Origin: CAZRVH01 sp964608325
GTDB taxonomy: Bacteria > Patescibacteriota > Gracilibacteria > Peribacterales > Peribacteraceae
NCBI GenBank assembly: GCA_964608325.1
Contig: CAZSMX010000002.1
Coordinates: forward strand, 1 to 64,000
Length of the DNA: 64,000 nucleotides
Reading direction: 5' to 3'
The translations under genes and the position numbers were made by a program. How positions within the stretch are numbered: position 1 is the stretch's first letter; every line of letters begins with the position of its first letter. Shown piece by piece: positions 56,190 through 64,000 of this stretch. Under the pieces are notes generated by a model. It ran no database searches and had not been told where the DNA came from. It saw only the letters and a list, made by a program, of their open reading frames with translations.

Positions 56190-58031
56190 TCATGCGTGCG
56201 CTTCCTTCATTAATTCCTTTTCTCTTTCCACATACGCCAACACCGTGTCCACGAACGTCGCATGGCTCCACGTGAGTGGCGCTACGGACAGGGGGGTTCC
56301 TTCGTACGGATGCAGCTGTTCGGCTAGGACGCCGGTCTTGGTGGCATACTTCAGGACCCAGTCGAACGTCGGCTTGAGAGCGTGCAATTCCTCCAGGTTC
56401 TTGGCGCGCAGGATGCGCCACTCCATGTCCCAGAGTGTCGTGAGGATCCAGGGGTTTCCCGGCACCTCGGCGCTCGGCTGGCCCGGGATGTGGTAGAAGT
56501 CATCGGTGTAGCGTGCCATGCCGCCCACCGGGGTCTTCACCGTCAGGAGGTCATGCAGTTGCGTTTGGGTGCTGATGACGCGCGGGTCGTCCACGGGGAG
56601 GATTTCCAATTTCCAGATGACCGCGATGCTTGCGTCCGGCGTCAGGTCGCGCTCGACGGTTTTCCCGTCCTTGCGCTTGATGCTCTTCACGAAGCGTCCC
56701 TCCTTTTCGTCGTAGAGGTGGAACATGAGCGCCTGCTTCATTTCGTCGGCGATGCCTTGGTAGCGTTCGGAGTGCTGGTGGTGTCCCAACATCTGCGACA
56801 TCTGCGCCGCCGCGTGGAGGCCGGCGATCACGGTCGCAGTGGTGTAGGTAAACACGGCGCGGCGCTCCTCCCACAGGTCATAACTGGGGAAGGGGAGGCC
56901 CGTTTCCGTTTCGCGGAAGTCGCACAGGAACTGCGCCGCCTTCTTGATGAACGTCTCGTACATCTTCTGCAGGAATTCGAAGTCCTGCCCCTGTTTGAAG
57001 TGTTTGTACATGGCGTACAGCACCAGCGCGGTTTCGTCTTCCTGCATCGGCAGCTGGGACTCGCCGTCCTTGTACCAGGCATGCCAGGAGGACCCCAGGG
57101 ATCCGTCCGGATTGTACTTGTGCAGCAGGTAGCCGTCCGGTGTTTGCACCCTGCAGCAGAAGTCGAAGAAGCGGCGGGAAATTTCCCCGTATCCGGCCTT
57201 GTCCAAGGCGAGGGATACGAAGGCCCCGTCGCGCGGCCACACGTAGGTGTACGTGTCGCGGTTGAATGCCATGATGTCGTTGTCCGTGGCCGCGATGATT
57301 CCTCCGTTGTTATCGGAGTTCATGCGGATCATCAGGAGGCTGCGCTTGTAGAGGTCCACGATGTCTTTGCCTAGCGAGCCGAACTCGCGGCGGTTCTTGT
57401 TGGCCCAGCTCTTCCAGTAGTTCGTCGTATTGCGGAACAGGCGATCGGGTGTTTCATCGAGCGTCTTTTGCTGGAGCTGGATAACGTCGTCCAACGTCTT
57501 TCCGACGCACAGCCACATGGTGGCCACCGTCTCCTCGCCCGGCTTCACGAATACGTGCAGTGCCACCGTGGAGTCCACGGAACCCTGTTCGATGGGGTGC
57601 TGGCTCAGGATGCCATCCTCGGCGTCCTTCCAGGTCCCTTCCAGGCCGCGGTATTCCGTCTTTCCCACGGTGAAGGAGGCGATGCCGCAGCTTCCCGTTT
57701 GTTTGCGGCTGTGGAGAATCGTGTCGTACATGCCGCCCTTGTGTCCCGCGAAGCATTCCGTCGGCTTGTTGCTGTCGCCGCCGATGAGGAAGTAGCGCTT
57801 CTCGCGGTAGTGGATGACGCTGTTCGTGTACGGTTCGTAGAAGGCGGTGTCCTTCTGNNNNNNNNNNNNNNNNNNNNNNNNNNNNNNNNNNNNNNNNNNN
57901 NNNNNNNNNNNNNNNNNNNNNNNNNNNNNNNNNNNNNNNNNNNNNNNNNNNNNNNNNAAGTCGCGCATCTGCAGGCGTTCATCGAACGTCGCGAGCATGG
58001 TGCCGTTGCCGAGGACGAGGGAGCGGGGCAT
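56190..58031 (-). CDS. Glycoside hydrolase family 15 (glucoamylase-like), with assembly gap
   Basis: About 580 residues visible. N-terminus PRSLVLGNGTMLATFDERLQ, then an N gap (57858-57957, real length unknown), then the (alpha/alpha)6-barrel: AATDNDIMAFNRDTYTYVWPRDG (substrate-binding WPRDG), WHAWYKDGESQLPMQEDETALVLYAMYKHF with the general acid Glu in QEDETAL, and LPFPSYDLWEERR. Located in the cytoplasm, as there is no signal peptide. It releases glucose from alpha-glucans or oligosaccharides. It is the third gene of the GT4-GH57-GH15 unit. The gap flanks are not duplicates, so sequence is missing. Confidence 0.9.
   Translation of the reverse strand: MPRSLVLGNGTMLATFDERLQMRDXXXXXXXXXXXXXXXXXXXXXXXXXXXXXXXXXXQKDTAFYEPYTNSVIHYREKRYFLIGGDSNKPTECFAGHKGGMYDTILHSRKQTGSCGIASFTVGKTEYRGLEGTWKDAEDGILSQHPIEQGSVDSTVALHVFVKPGEETVATMWLCVGKTLDDVIQLQQKTLDETPDRLFRNTTNYWKSWANKNRREFGSLGKDIVDLYKRSLLMIRMNSDNNGGIIAATDNDIMAFNRDTYTYVWPRDGAFVSLALDKAGYGEISRRFFDFCCRVQTPDGYLLHKYNPDGSLGSSWHAWYKDGESQLPMQEDETALVLYAMYKHFKQGQDFEFLQKMYETFIKKAAQFLCDFRETETGLPFPSYDLWEERRAVFTYTTATVIAGLHAAAQMSQMLGHHQHSERYQGIADEMKQALMFHLYDEKEGRFVKSIKRKDGKTVERDLTPDASIAVIWKLEILPVDDPRVISTQTQLHDLLTVKTPVGGMARYTDDFYHIPGQPSAEVPGNPWILTTLWDMEWRILRAKNLEELHALKPTFDWVLKYATKTGVLAEQLHPYEGTPLSVAPLTWSHATFVDTVLAYVEREKELMKEAHA
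57858..57957. other. Assembly gap in the GH15 gene
   Basis: 100 N residues, flanks differ. In-frame continuation across the gap is not proof of its length. About 40 or more residues of the N-terminal domain are missing. Confidence 0.9.
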
Positions 58032-58034
58032 TGT

Positions 58035-58064
58035 GGGGTTTGGGCTAGGGTTAGGGAGTGGGGG
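58035..58064. repeat. Telomere-like G-rich tract between GH57 and GH15 genes
   Basis: GGGG-TTT-GGG-CTA-GGG-TTA-GGG-AGT-GGGGG on the plus strand: five G-tracts with three-base loops. The minus-strand CCCTAA supplies the TAA stop of the GH57 gene. Confidence 0.85.
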
Positions 58065-59373
58065 AGGCAGTTTTCTTTTTCGATTTGGATCTCGCTTTGA
58101 TCGTGACCGTCGAGGTGCCGGTTTTCGCCGGGGCGGCGACCTTGGTCTTCAGCGCGGCGAGCGCGTGGCTGAAGCGGCGGTACGCTTCGTAGGGCGAATC
58201 GTACGGACTGAAGTACTTGTGGACGTCGCCGTCGGCCCAGAATTTCGTACACATGTAGTAGAAGTGATCGGATGTCTGGAGCTTCCTCCACTGCTCGATG
58301 AGATCCGCGTCCTTGGTCGCCTTCACGGCCTTCTCGACGGCGTAGATCGCGTTCAAGGCAGCCTTCTGGATGTGGTTGCCCTGCCATGCCGAAAGGTCGC
58401 GCTCGCTGTCGGCCCAGGAAATGTGGTTATGGACGTCGTAGGTCGGCGTGTGCCACTCCTTGTTCCAATCGTCGATAACCATGCTCGGGGTGGCGGCGCG
58501 GATGTTCTTCTGCTTCAGCATATGGGGCAGGCTCTCCACGAACTGGAAGATGCCGGTGTGTTCCCACTGGTGCTCGCCGAAGGTCTCGTAGTCCATGAAG
58601 AGGTTCACGCTGTGGCCGTCGACCTGGGACAGCCAGTCCGCGTAGGTATCGGAGTGGAGCGGGTGGCAGGCCCAGTTCTTGTCGGAGAAGCGGAAGGCCA
58701 CGTCATCCGAGAGCTTGTAGTTCTTCAGGAGGATGTGGATGCTTTCGGAATGCGTCTCGAGGGGGCGGAACTTCTTGATGATCGCCTCGTTCTTCTTCGG
58801 GATCTGGAAATCCGGCGGCGTGTACGGGTGGTTCGGGCTCTGGTTTCGCAGGACATGGTCTGCACCCTCGGCGATGATGCCTTTGAATCCCATGAGGCGC
58901 ACCATCTGTGCGATTTCATTATTGAAGATGAGCTCGGTATTGCGGAAGACGCTGGGTGTCTGTCCGAAAAGAGTCTCGATCGCCGTCACGTGCTTCTTCA
59001 CCTGGGTGCAGAACTCTTCCAGGGACTTGATGGAGGACAGCGAGTGGTAGTACGTCTCGGCGAGGAATTCCACCTTTCCCGTCGCGGCAAGCGCCTTGAA
59101 GGAATCCAGAACGTCCTCTCCGTATTCCTTGCACTGGTCCAGGAAGACGCCAGAGAGGGAGTAGGAGATGTGGAACTCGGGATGCTCCTGCACGAGCTTG
59201 AGCATCAGTTTGTTCGTCGGGAGGTAGCACTTCTCGGCGACCTTGCGGAAGATCTTGCGATTGTTCTCCTCATCGAAGAGCTCCGTCTTCGCGTCAGTCA
59301 CGTCGCGGTAGCGAAGGTCCTTGAGGCGGTACGGCTGGTGCACTTGGAAGTAGAAACAAATCTGCTTTGCCAT
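58051..59373 (-). CDS. Glycoside hydrolase family 57 alpha-amylase
   Basis: 440 residues. N-terminal GH57 motif FYFQVHQPYRLKDLRYRD; the catalytic nucleophile is Glu147 in SVFRNTELIFNNE; the acid/base Asp lies in NLFMDYETFGEHQW. The C-terminal tail is Lys/Ser-rich (TIKARSKSKKKTASP). No signal peptide, so it acts on intracellular alpha-glucan. The ATG follows the GT4 stop within one base, so the two are coupled, and a telomere-like CCCTAA tract overlaps its stop codon and leads into the GH15 start. Confidence 0.93.
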   Translation of the reverse strand: MAKQICFYFQVHQPYRLKDLRYRDVTDAKTELFDEENNRKIFRKVAEKCYLPTNKLMLKLVQEHPEFHISYSLSGVFLDQCKEYGEDVLDSFKALAATGKVEFLAETYYHSLSSIKSLEEFCTQVKKHVTAIETLFGQTPSVFRNTELIFNNEIAQMVRLMGFKGIIAEGADHVLRNQSPNHPYTPPDFQIPKKNEAIIKKFRPLETHSESIHILLKNYKLSDDVAFRFSDKNWACHPLHSDTYADWLSQVDGHSVNLFMDYETFGEHQWEHTGIFQFVESLPHMLKQKNIRAATPSMVIDDWNKEWHTPTYDVHNHISWADSERDLSAWQGNHIQKAALNAIYAVEKAVKATKDADLIEQWRKLQTSDHFYYMCTKFWADGDVHKYFSPYDSPYEAYRRFSHALAALKTKVAAPAKTGTSTVTIKARSKSKKKTASPTP

Positions 59374-59374
59374 A

Positions 59375-59848
59375 TCAGAGAGAGGAAGAAAGGGTGTCGT
59401 GATAGACGGATTGCACCTCGGCGGCCTGGTTCTTCCAGGTGAGGCGTGTGAGGACGTGGGGGGCTTCGGAGCGCAGCTGCTCGGAGAGGGGATCTTCGCG
59501 CAGGATCGTCAGGATGCAGTCGGCCATGTAGTCGGTGTCCCAGAAGTCCACCTTGAACGAATGCTCGCACACTTCGGCGGCACCGGACTGCTTGCTGAGC
59601 ACCACCGGGACGCCATGGGAGATGGCTTCCAGCGCGACGAGTCCGAAGGGTTCCGAGAGTGACGGCATCACGAAGCAGCTCGCGTGTTTGTACAGGTGGT
59701 CCGCTTCCTTGCGGCTTACCTTGCCCGTGAAAATCACGTTCTCGGCGAGCCCGAGTTCGCAGGTCTTGTCGAGCAGCTCTTCCAACATGTTTCCCTCGCC
59801 GGCCATGACGAACTGCACGTCGGGGCGGTGCTCATGGATGGCCTTCGC
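59375..59848 (-). CDS. Glycosyltransferase family 4 (glycogen-synthase-like), 5' end in a gap
   Basis: The last 157 or so residues of a GT4 enzyme: FVMAGEGNMLEELLDKT, NVIFTGKVSRKEADHLYKHASCFVMPSLSEPFGLVALEAISHGVPVVLSKQSGAAEV. This includes the E-x7-E motif (EPFGLVALE) that contacts the nucleotide-sugar donor. The N-terminal acceptor domain is lost in the N gap. In this cluster the likely role is synthesis of alpha-glucan or a related glycan, paired with the two hydrolases downstream. Confidence 0.88.
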   Translation of the reverse strand, partial: AKAIHEHRPDVQFVMAGEGNMLEELLDKTCELGLAENVIFTGKVSRKEADHLYKHASCFVMPSLSEPFGLVALEAISHGVPVVLSKQSGAAEVCEHSFKVDFWDTDYMADCILTILREDPLSEQLRSEAPHVLTRLTWKNQAAEVQSVYHDTLSSSL

Positions 59849-59948
59849 NNNNNNNNNNNNNNNNNNNNNNNNNNNNNNNNNNNNNNNNNNNNNNNNNNNN
59901 NNNNNNNNNNNNNNNNNNNNNNNNNNNNNNNNNNNNNNNNNNNNNNNN
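59849..59948. other. Assembly gap
   Basis: 100 N residues; the left flank is GT4 coding, the right flank AT-rich non-coding, and the flanks share no sequence. The true distance and even adjacency are uncertain. In the 158 bases that follow (59949-60106) I see no gene; they hold an ACCATCCA/TGGATGGT hairpin and the terminator at 60054. Confidence 0.85.
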
Positions 59949-60053
59949 GTGCGTTAAATCCAGTTATTATAGCAGAAACAGCGATTCTCGACCATCCAGA
60001 GGACTGTTCAGATAATAAATGGATGGTCTAGTATTGTTTTTATCCTGATTTTG

Positions 60054-60081
60054 AAAATGGAGGACGTATATGCCCTCCATT
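60054..60081 (-). terminator. Terminator of the GlsB-like gene
   Basis: AATGGAGG/CCTCCATT, eight exact pairs, followed on the minus strand by TTTTC. Confidence 0.65.
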
Positions 60082-60106
60082 AGTCATTCAGGATGACTAT
60101 TTAACT

Positions 60107-60355
60107 TTACACGCTGCGGCTCCGGAACATGTTGAGGAGGAACAGTAGGACCACCGCGCCAATTACCGCCATCACGAGCGAACCCGTAAGACCGTATGCG
60201 CTGATACCGAGGATGCCGAAGAGGAATCCTCCGATGACAGCTCCCACAATACCAACCACAATGTTCCCGACGAGTCCAAAACCGTCACCGCGAACAATCT
60301 CGCCGGCGATCCAGCCGGCAACCGCGCCGATGATGAGAAACCAGATGATATCCAT
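60107..60355 (-). CDS. GlsB/YeaQ/YmgE-family stress-response membrane protein
   Basis: 82 residues with three membrane helices: WFLIIGAVAGWIAGEIVRG, LVGNIVVGIVGAVIGGFLFG, LTGSLVMAVIGAVVLLFLLN. The Gly-rich pattern GxIxGWIAGxIxxG and NIxVGIxGAxIGG fits the transglycosylase-associated-protein family, linked to general stress in other bacteria; the molecular role is unknown. Confidence 0.92.
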   Translation of the reverse strand: MDIIWFLIIGAVAGWIAGEIVRGDGFGLVGNIVVGIVGAVIGGFLFGILGISAYGLTGSLVMAVIGAVVLLFLLNMFRSRSV

Positions 60356-60439
60356 AGTAGGTGGGGGAAAAGAGGGGAAAGGAAATATAAACAGTGCGTC
60401 ATTGCTGACGCACTTGCTTGCTCTTTATGACCGAATTAT

Positions 60440-60961
60440 TCAGCGGCGTTTCTTCCCCTTCGCAGACTTCTTTTTCGGAGCCGTTTTCTTGGTTTTCTTC
60501 GGCGCTTTCTTTACGGCCTTCTTGTCCTTCTTAACGGCTTTCTTTTTTAGGACCTTCTTCTTCGCCGTTTTCTTCAAAGTCTTCTTTTTTGGCTTCGGCT
60601 TGAGCTTTTTCTTGGCTACGGTCTTCTTCTTTTTCGTGGGTTTCTTTGCTTTCTTTTTCGCAGGCTTCACCTTCCGCTTTTTCGGAACGATGCCGAAGTC
60701 CGCCGCCCTGGGTTTCGGCATGGCAGGGCGGTCCTGTTCGAGGGGCATGTTCGGCACGCCCTGGACCATGGGTTCGTTGGACGTGGAGAGTTTGGTCGCC
60801 GCCGTCGCTTCCAGTCCTCCGGTCTCCGCGGAGTTCGGCTTCTTCTGTTCCTGCTCGGTCGGCGGGTTCAGGCTCGCCTCCTGCGGGGGAGTCGGACGGG
60901 GCTGCGGGGCGTTTTTGAATAGGTGCGCGAAGGCGTTATTCTGGTTGGGCTGGTTGTTCAT
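60440..60961 (-). CDS. Lys/Ala/Pro-rich histone H1-like protein
   Basis: 173 residues from MNNQPNQNNAFAHLFKNAPQ. The first half is Pro/Asn/Gln-rich and the last 75 residues are Lys-rich with KKAVKK, KPKKKTLKK and KKTKKTAPKKK clusters, like the tails of histone H1, AlgP or Hc1. It probably binds DNA or RNA non-specifically. A strong promoter (TTGAAA-16-TATCAT, plus coordinates 60970-60997) ends eight bases before the ATG, so the mRNA is leaderless. Confidence 0.8.
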   Translation of the reverse strand: MNNQPNQNNAFAHLFKNAPQPRPTPPQEASLNPPTEQEQKKPNSAETGGLEATAATKLSTSNEPMVQGVPNMPLEQDRPAMPKPRAADFGIVPKKRKVKPAKKKAKKPTKKKKTVAKKKLKPKPKKKTLKKTAKKKVLKKKAVKKDKKAVKKAPKKTKKTAPKKKSAKGKKRR

Positions 60962-61039
60962 AGCAAGGGATGATAGCAAGGATAAGCCGTTTTTCAAGAA
61001 GATGGAGCCGAATTCTTCCCCTATGGCTGCTTTTCGCAG

Positions 61040-61550
61040 ATAAGAAAAAAGCCCGACTGAATCGGACTTTTGTCTTTGTGTCATCCGGTGCGGCTATCGA
61101 TGCTCTTTGGAGCATTGAGCCGCGGTGTGTGTGGATGTGCGATGGGGAGGTATCCCGCGTCGCTGCCTTGCTCTGGTTTCTTGTTTCTCCTCGGAACCTA
61201 CCGAAGTCCCCGGACCGGTCCGCCATGAGGACTTGCGTCCAAAGGGAACACTGGGGAGAAGTGGGGTGCGCCGCGCCTTCCATACCTCTGGAGGGCGGAC
61301 GTTCCTTGCAAAGCAGAGAGGGTTGTCATCACAAGGGTCAGCGGATCACGTTCCGTCTCGGTGAAATGCAAAAGGGTGCAAATGTTGGCCCGGGGGAACG
61401 AGCGTGAACTCGTATGACGACAACTCTCTCTGTGTGTGGTCGGTGGTGGGAAGGGGCGGTGACCTGCTCTGTGCAAATCACGCCATCGTACGCAGCAGTT
61501 GATTGATAGGCAACTTCTGCGACTACCAAGAACCAAACAATATTGTTTGA
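61040..61550 (-). ncRNA. Candidate structured ncRNA, member A
   Basis: 665 bases without a plausible gene. The minus-strand end is a terminator (AGTCCGA/TCGGGCT with a T-G pair, T-run at 61045-61050). A strong hairpin (GCGGCT..ATGCTC/GAGCAT..AGCCGC, near 61090-61125) and an AAACAATATTGTTT palindrome near the proposed 5' end are present. Plus-strand motifs shared with 41445-41800: GCAAAAG 61368, GCCCGGGGGAACGAG 61388, AAGGGGCG 61451, CATCGTACG 61484, at spacings 20, 63 and 33 (20, 71 and 33 in the other). Family unknown; the 5' end is approximate. Confidence 0.5.
61045..61068 (-). terminator. Terminator of candidate ncRNA A
   Basis: AGTCCGA and TCGGGCT on the minus strand form a seven-pair stem with one G-T pair and a five-base loop, followed by six T residues. 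The G-T pair is possible only on the minus-strand RNA. Confidence 0.7.
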
Positions 61551-61626
61551 ATATAATTTGTGTTCAGTATGCAAAAGAGATTCGACGTTTCTTGGTTCCT
61601 ATCCATCCTATCGCTTTTTTATGAAT

Positions 61627-62475
61627 TTATTGTCTATGTGTCTTTGCTAAGACAAATAAACCTACCTTCGCGCAGAGCCAGGCGGCGATAGCGGTCGGTA
61701 GTGCGAGGATTTGCCGGAAGAGGAAGGGGAGCAGTCGCGCAGGATTCTTTCGTGCAGAGTACCACTCTTCTTTGGCAAAGCGATTGTACGTTTCCACTGT
61801 ATCGACGATCATTTGCAAAATATGACGTTTTGTAATCGTGCTCACTCCTTTTAGGGATTGAACGATGGGCAATTGTTCCACGCGCAGCTCTCGAAGGTGC
61901 GCATGTGCCAGTATGTCGATATCGAACGCATATCCATGGATGTCCGATGCTCCGAAAAGCTCTTTTGCGACTGGGCTGCGGAATGCTTTCAGGCCCGCCT
62001 GCGTGTCTTTCCAGGGAAGGGCAAACAGAAGCCAGTTCATTAAGCGGTATACATGACTGTAGAGGCGACGGATGGCCGTCGTTCTGTAGCCATTGGGAAT
62101 CATATACCGGTTTCCAATCACGATATCGACGTAGTCCGATTCGCGAAGGATGGATATAGCTTCCAGAAGGTACTGGGAATCGACCTCGCCGTCTCCATCG
62201 ATGAAGCCAATAATCTCACCGCTTGCAGCTTCCACCCCGGTACGGATTGCGGCGCCTTTTCCCTTGTTTTTTTCATGTATGAGGACCTTCACCCGCGCGT
62301 GTTTTTCAGTCACTTCTTTCAGGGCATCCGCCGACCCGTCCTTACTGCCGTCATCCACGACGAGTATCTCTGTATCCGTTTCCGGGAATGTTACCAGTAA
62401 CGATTCGACGGTTTGCCGTATGTACGGTTGTTCGTTGTAGCAGGGGATGACGATGGAAACGACAGGCATTGGCAT
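61627..62475 (-). CDS. Family 2 glycosyltransferase (dolichyl-phosphate-mannose-synthase-like)
   Basis: 282 residues. GT-A fold: VVSIVIPCYNEQPYIRQTV, ILVVDDGSKDGSADAL, GKGAAIRTGVEAASGEIIGFIDGDGEVDSQYL (the metal-binding DGD), and the C-terminal TQAGLKAFR segment with the acceptor motif. A C-terminal hydrophobic stretch (ALPTAIAAWLCAKVGLFVLA) may anchor it. Such enzymes add sugars to polyprenyl phosphate for surface glycans or glycoproteins. It lies 14 bases downstream of the membrane protein on the same strand. Confidence 0.92.
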   Translation of the reverse strand: MPMPVVSIVIPCYNEQPYIRQTVESLLVTFPETDTEILVVDDGSKDGSADALKEVTEKHARVKVLIHEKNKGKGAAIRTGVEAASGEIIGFIDGDGEVDSQYLLEAISILRESDYVDIVIGNRYMIPNGYRTTAIRRLYSHVYRLMNWLLFALPWKDTQAGLKAFRSPVAKELFGASDIHGYAFDIDILAHAHLRELRVEQLPIVQSLKGVSTITKRHILQMIVDTVETYNRFAKEEWYSARKNPARLLPFLFRQILALPTAIAAWLCAKVGLFVLAKTHRQ

Positions 62476-62489
62476 AGCAGGCGGGGGGG

Positions 62490-63929
62490 TCAGTGAATGC
62501 TTTCCAGGAAATAATTGTTACCATTCTGGGCTCTCTTGAAGCGATATTGTTCTATAACCGAGGAAGGCAACTCCAGGGTTTCCAGAAGCGGGCTGATGTC
62601 ATGTTTCCACGATACGGAAGGAGCCGAGGCATCGATCTGATATATCATACTTGATTCTGACGTCGTCGAATCCCCGTCAATCACCACGATTTTTTGCTCG
62701 AGTTCCTTGGGTACGAACGGATCGAAAATACTCGACCAATATTGCGAGATGTCACGGCGTTTGTTCGTATCCTCGATCACTTTGAATCTTTCGTTCGCAT
62801 CAGTATGGAATGAGACGAATTGGTCGTTGGGATTCGAGAAAACACGCCTCCACAAGACATTATCATCACCCAAAATGGCCTCGATATCGTTTCGCGGTAT
62901 GCGCGCCTGTTCCTGCAGGATCTTCATGGATCCGAATGGAACGTTTCCACTTAAGCTGTAAAAACTTTGCAAAAGGACCAATTTTCCCGTCAGGGATAGG
63001 TAGATCGCGTCACTGAAAAAGTCGGAAATGACTTTCGAGGTGCCATCGGTGATGGAATAGAGGACGGTGGCATTCCTCCTTCCGTCGATGACGCTGAAGG
63101 CGATGTCGTTGTCACCAAGGAATGTCGGGGCAAAGTGAATCTGCTTGTCGGAGAAATCGGGAAGGATCACCTCTTTCGTTTCCTTCGAAATAAGGTTGAG
63201 AATATTGATGTGGGATCCGTATGCATGATCCAGCACGGCGGCATTCGTCTGGGACGGGGACAGGGTGATGGTTTTTTGGATGGGAAGCCCTTTCTCCCGC
63301 AGCATATCCGCGGCAGGCGTATCGGTGCTTCCCAGGCGCAGGACGGAGGGTTCTTGGCAGTTTGCGAACAGATAGTGCACCGTAAAACTTCCGTTCGCTT
63401 CCCTCGTTGTGAACAGGATGTCTTTTCTGCTCGTAAGAACCACGGATTCCATGTTTTTTTGACTTAAAAGATCATACGTTCGTTCATCGTCAGCGTCGAA
63501 TATCTCCGCCATAGAGCCGTTATTGGCCAAAAGCGTGCTCGGACCGATAATCGACAAGTCGAATGACCCGCTTGATGTTTTTTGTATCGGACTGTCGGCG
63601 AAGAAAATATTGTTACCCATCGGAACAAAGGAGAAGTCCTCGCGGTTTGTCTTCGTATGCTCATTCGACAGATCCGTGACTTTTTCGCTCATGTTCATCA
63701 AGGCAAAATCGTAGAAGTCATAGCCTTTTTCCGTCCTCAAGAGCATGCCGTCGTAATGCTGGATCGCATTGACCCGCTGGAGCAATTCAGGCTTCGCGTC
63801 TTTGCCTATATAGGCGACGACGATGGAATAGAAGAAGAACGCGATGACACAGAAAATCATCCTGGTTTCCAATTTTTCATGGATAACCGTATGCAATCTG
63901 CCTGCGAGCATGCGCGTGTAGGAGTTCAT
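62490..63929 (-). CDS. Membrane-anchored extracytoplasmic protein
   Basis: 479 residues. A basic N-terminus, one membrane helix at about 24-42 (MIFCVIAFFFYSIVVAYIG), then a large outer domain with repeated beta-strand pairs (FDLSIIGPSTLLANNGSMAEIF, MESVVLTSRKDILFTTREAN, GDNDIAFSVIDGRRNATVLYSIT), like a beta-propeller with WD/TolB-type blades. No enzyme motif is seen. The start at 63929 overlaps the partial upstream gene by 53 bases; the Met at 63860 is an alternative start without overlap. It is linked to the GT2 gene, so a role in surface glycan assembly is possible. Confidence 0.7.
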   Translation of the reverse strand: MNSYTRMLAGRLHTVIHEKLETRMIFCVIAFFFYSIVVAYIGKDAKPELLQRVNAIQHYDGMLLRTEKGYDFYDFALMNMSEKVTDLSNEHTKTNREDFSFVPMGNNIFFADSPIQKTSSGSFDLSIIGPSTLLANNGSMAEIFDADDERTYDLLSQKNMESVVLTSRKDILFTTREANGSFTVHYLFANCQEPSVLRLGSTDTPAADMLREKGLPIQKTITLSPSQTNAAVLDHAYGSHINILNLISKETKEVILPDFSDKQIHFAPTFLGDNDIAFSVIDGRRNATVLYSITDGTSKVISDFFSDAIYLSLTGKLVLLQSFYSLSGNVPFGSMKILQEQARIPRNDIEAILGDDNVLWRRVFSNPNDQFVSFHTDANERFKVIEDTNKRRDISQYWSSIFDPFVPKELEQKIVVIDGDSTTSESSMIYQIDASAPSVSWKHDISPLLETLELPSSVIEQYRFKRAQNGNNYFLESIH

Positions 63930-64000
63930 TTTCTGGTTTTAGGATCTAAGTAATTGATGGGGATCGTGTGCAGGTTCACGAAGGTCGGGCGCAGGAGCAC
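63877..64000 (-). CDS. 3' end of a gene running out of the window
   Basis: An open frame from the window edge to a TGA at 63877-63879, with the readable C-terminal part LLRPTFVNLHTIPINYLDPK and a basic end. The RPTFVNLHTIPINYLDP phrase looks coding, but 41 residues are too few to identify. It overlaps the start of the 62490-63929 gene in another frame. Confidence 0.35.

Noticed and set aside
59985..60035. ACCATCCA/TGGATGGT hairpin as a terminator
   Set aside because: The T-rich stretch begins about ten bases after the stem and the loop is long; it is next to an assembly gap, so its context is unknown.

Overview
This window is a metagenome-type scaffold: it has four 100-base N gaps, and two of them sit between exact 55-base duplications. 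The sequence is GC-rich, compactly coded and bacterial. Translation uses the standard code, with TGA as a stop (for example trpS and relA). The gene set suggests a Patescibacteria (CPR) member, perhaps Peregrinibacteria-like: sparse metabolism, a chromosomal conjugation-type ATPase, an S23/IVS-type four-helix-bundle protein, GH57 and GH15 alpha-glucan enzymes, D-lactate-type dehydrogenase, and many lipoproteins and membrane proteins without recognisable function. That placement is inference; there is no rRNA here to settle it.

Layout. 0-6 kb: valS, an unknown gene, then dinB and lexA, which are separated by a small unit coding for an S23-type protein between inverted repeats. 6-11 kb: membrane protein, LCP-family cell-wall protein, D-2-hydroxyacid dehydrogenase, membrane proteins. 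11-14 kb: zinc-ribbon protein and rplJ-rplL with an attenuated leader. 13.7-26 kb: dtd, a long RelA/SpoT protein with a degenerate hydrolase domain, tig, secF, TPR and envelope proteins, an AT-rich HEPN-like gene, a PfkB kinase and a 797-residue surface protein. 26-33 kb: tRNA-Ala and tRNA-Cys, trxA, pgi, ruvA, an M23 peptidase, rsmI and secreted proteins. 33-41 kb: gyrA, rpmE, hrcA with a CIRCE operator, the T4SS-like ATPase, diacylglycerol kinase. 41-50 kb: non-coding elements, glyA, 5-formyl-THF cyclo-ligase, dnaX, a DsbA-like lipoprotein, dcd, tRNA-Val. 50-64 kb: small proteins, an RluA-type pseudouridine synthase, trpS-maf, a metalloprotease, a GT4-GH57-GH15 glucan operon, a GlsB-like protein, a Lys-rich protein, a GT2 glycosyltransferase and membrane proteins.

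Most unusual are the non-coding features. (1) A three-copy intergenic element at 5815, 41235 and 52189 keeps one architecture (an upstream hairpin followed by P1 enclosing P2, which encloses P3 and P4) with compensatory base changes; it looks like a structured RNA or DNA family. (2) Two long intergenic regions at 41.45-41.80 and 61.04-61.55 kb share collinear motifs at nearly fixed spacing and end in minus-strand terminators, so they are candidates for a second ncRNA family. (3) At least seven AT-rich palindromes built of near-repeated words (with one more single-arm remnant) sit next to stop codons; one pair encloses the S23-type gene and splits lexA from dinB. (4) Telomere-like CCCTAA runs, with G-quadruplex potential on the opposite strand, lie just upstream of several start codons. 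(5) Many genes have a -10 hexamer 6-11 bases before the start codon and no Shine-Dalgarno, which suggests leaderless mRNAs; a few secreted or orphan genes instead have full promoters, SD sites and terminators.
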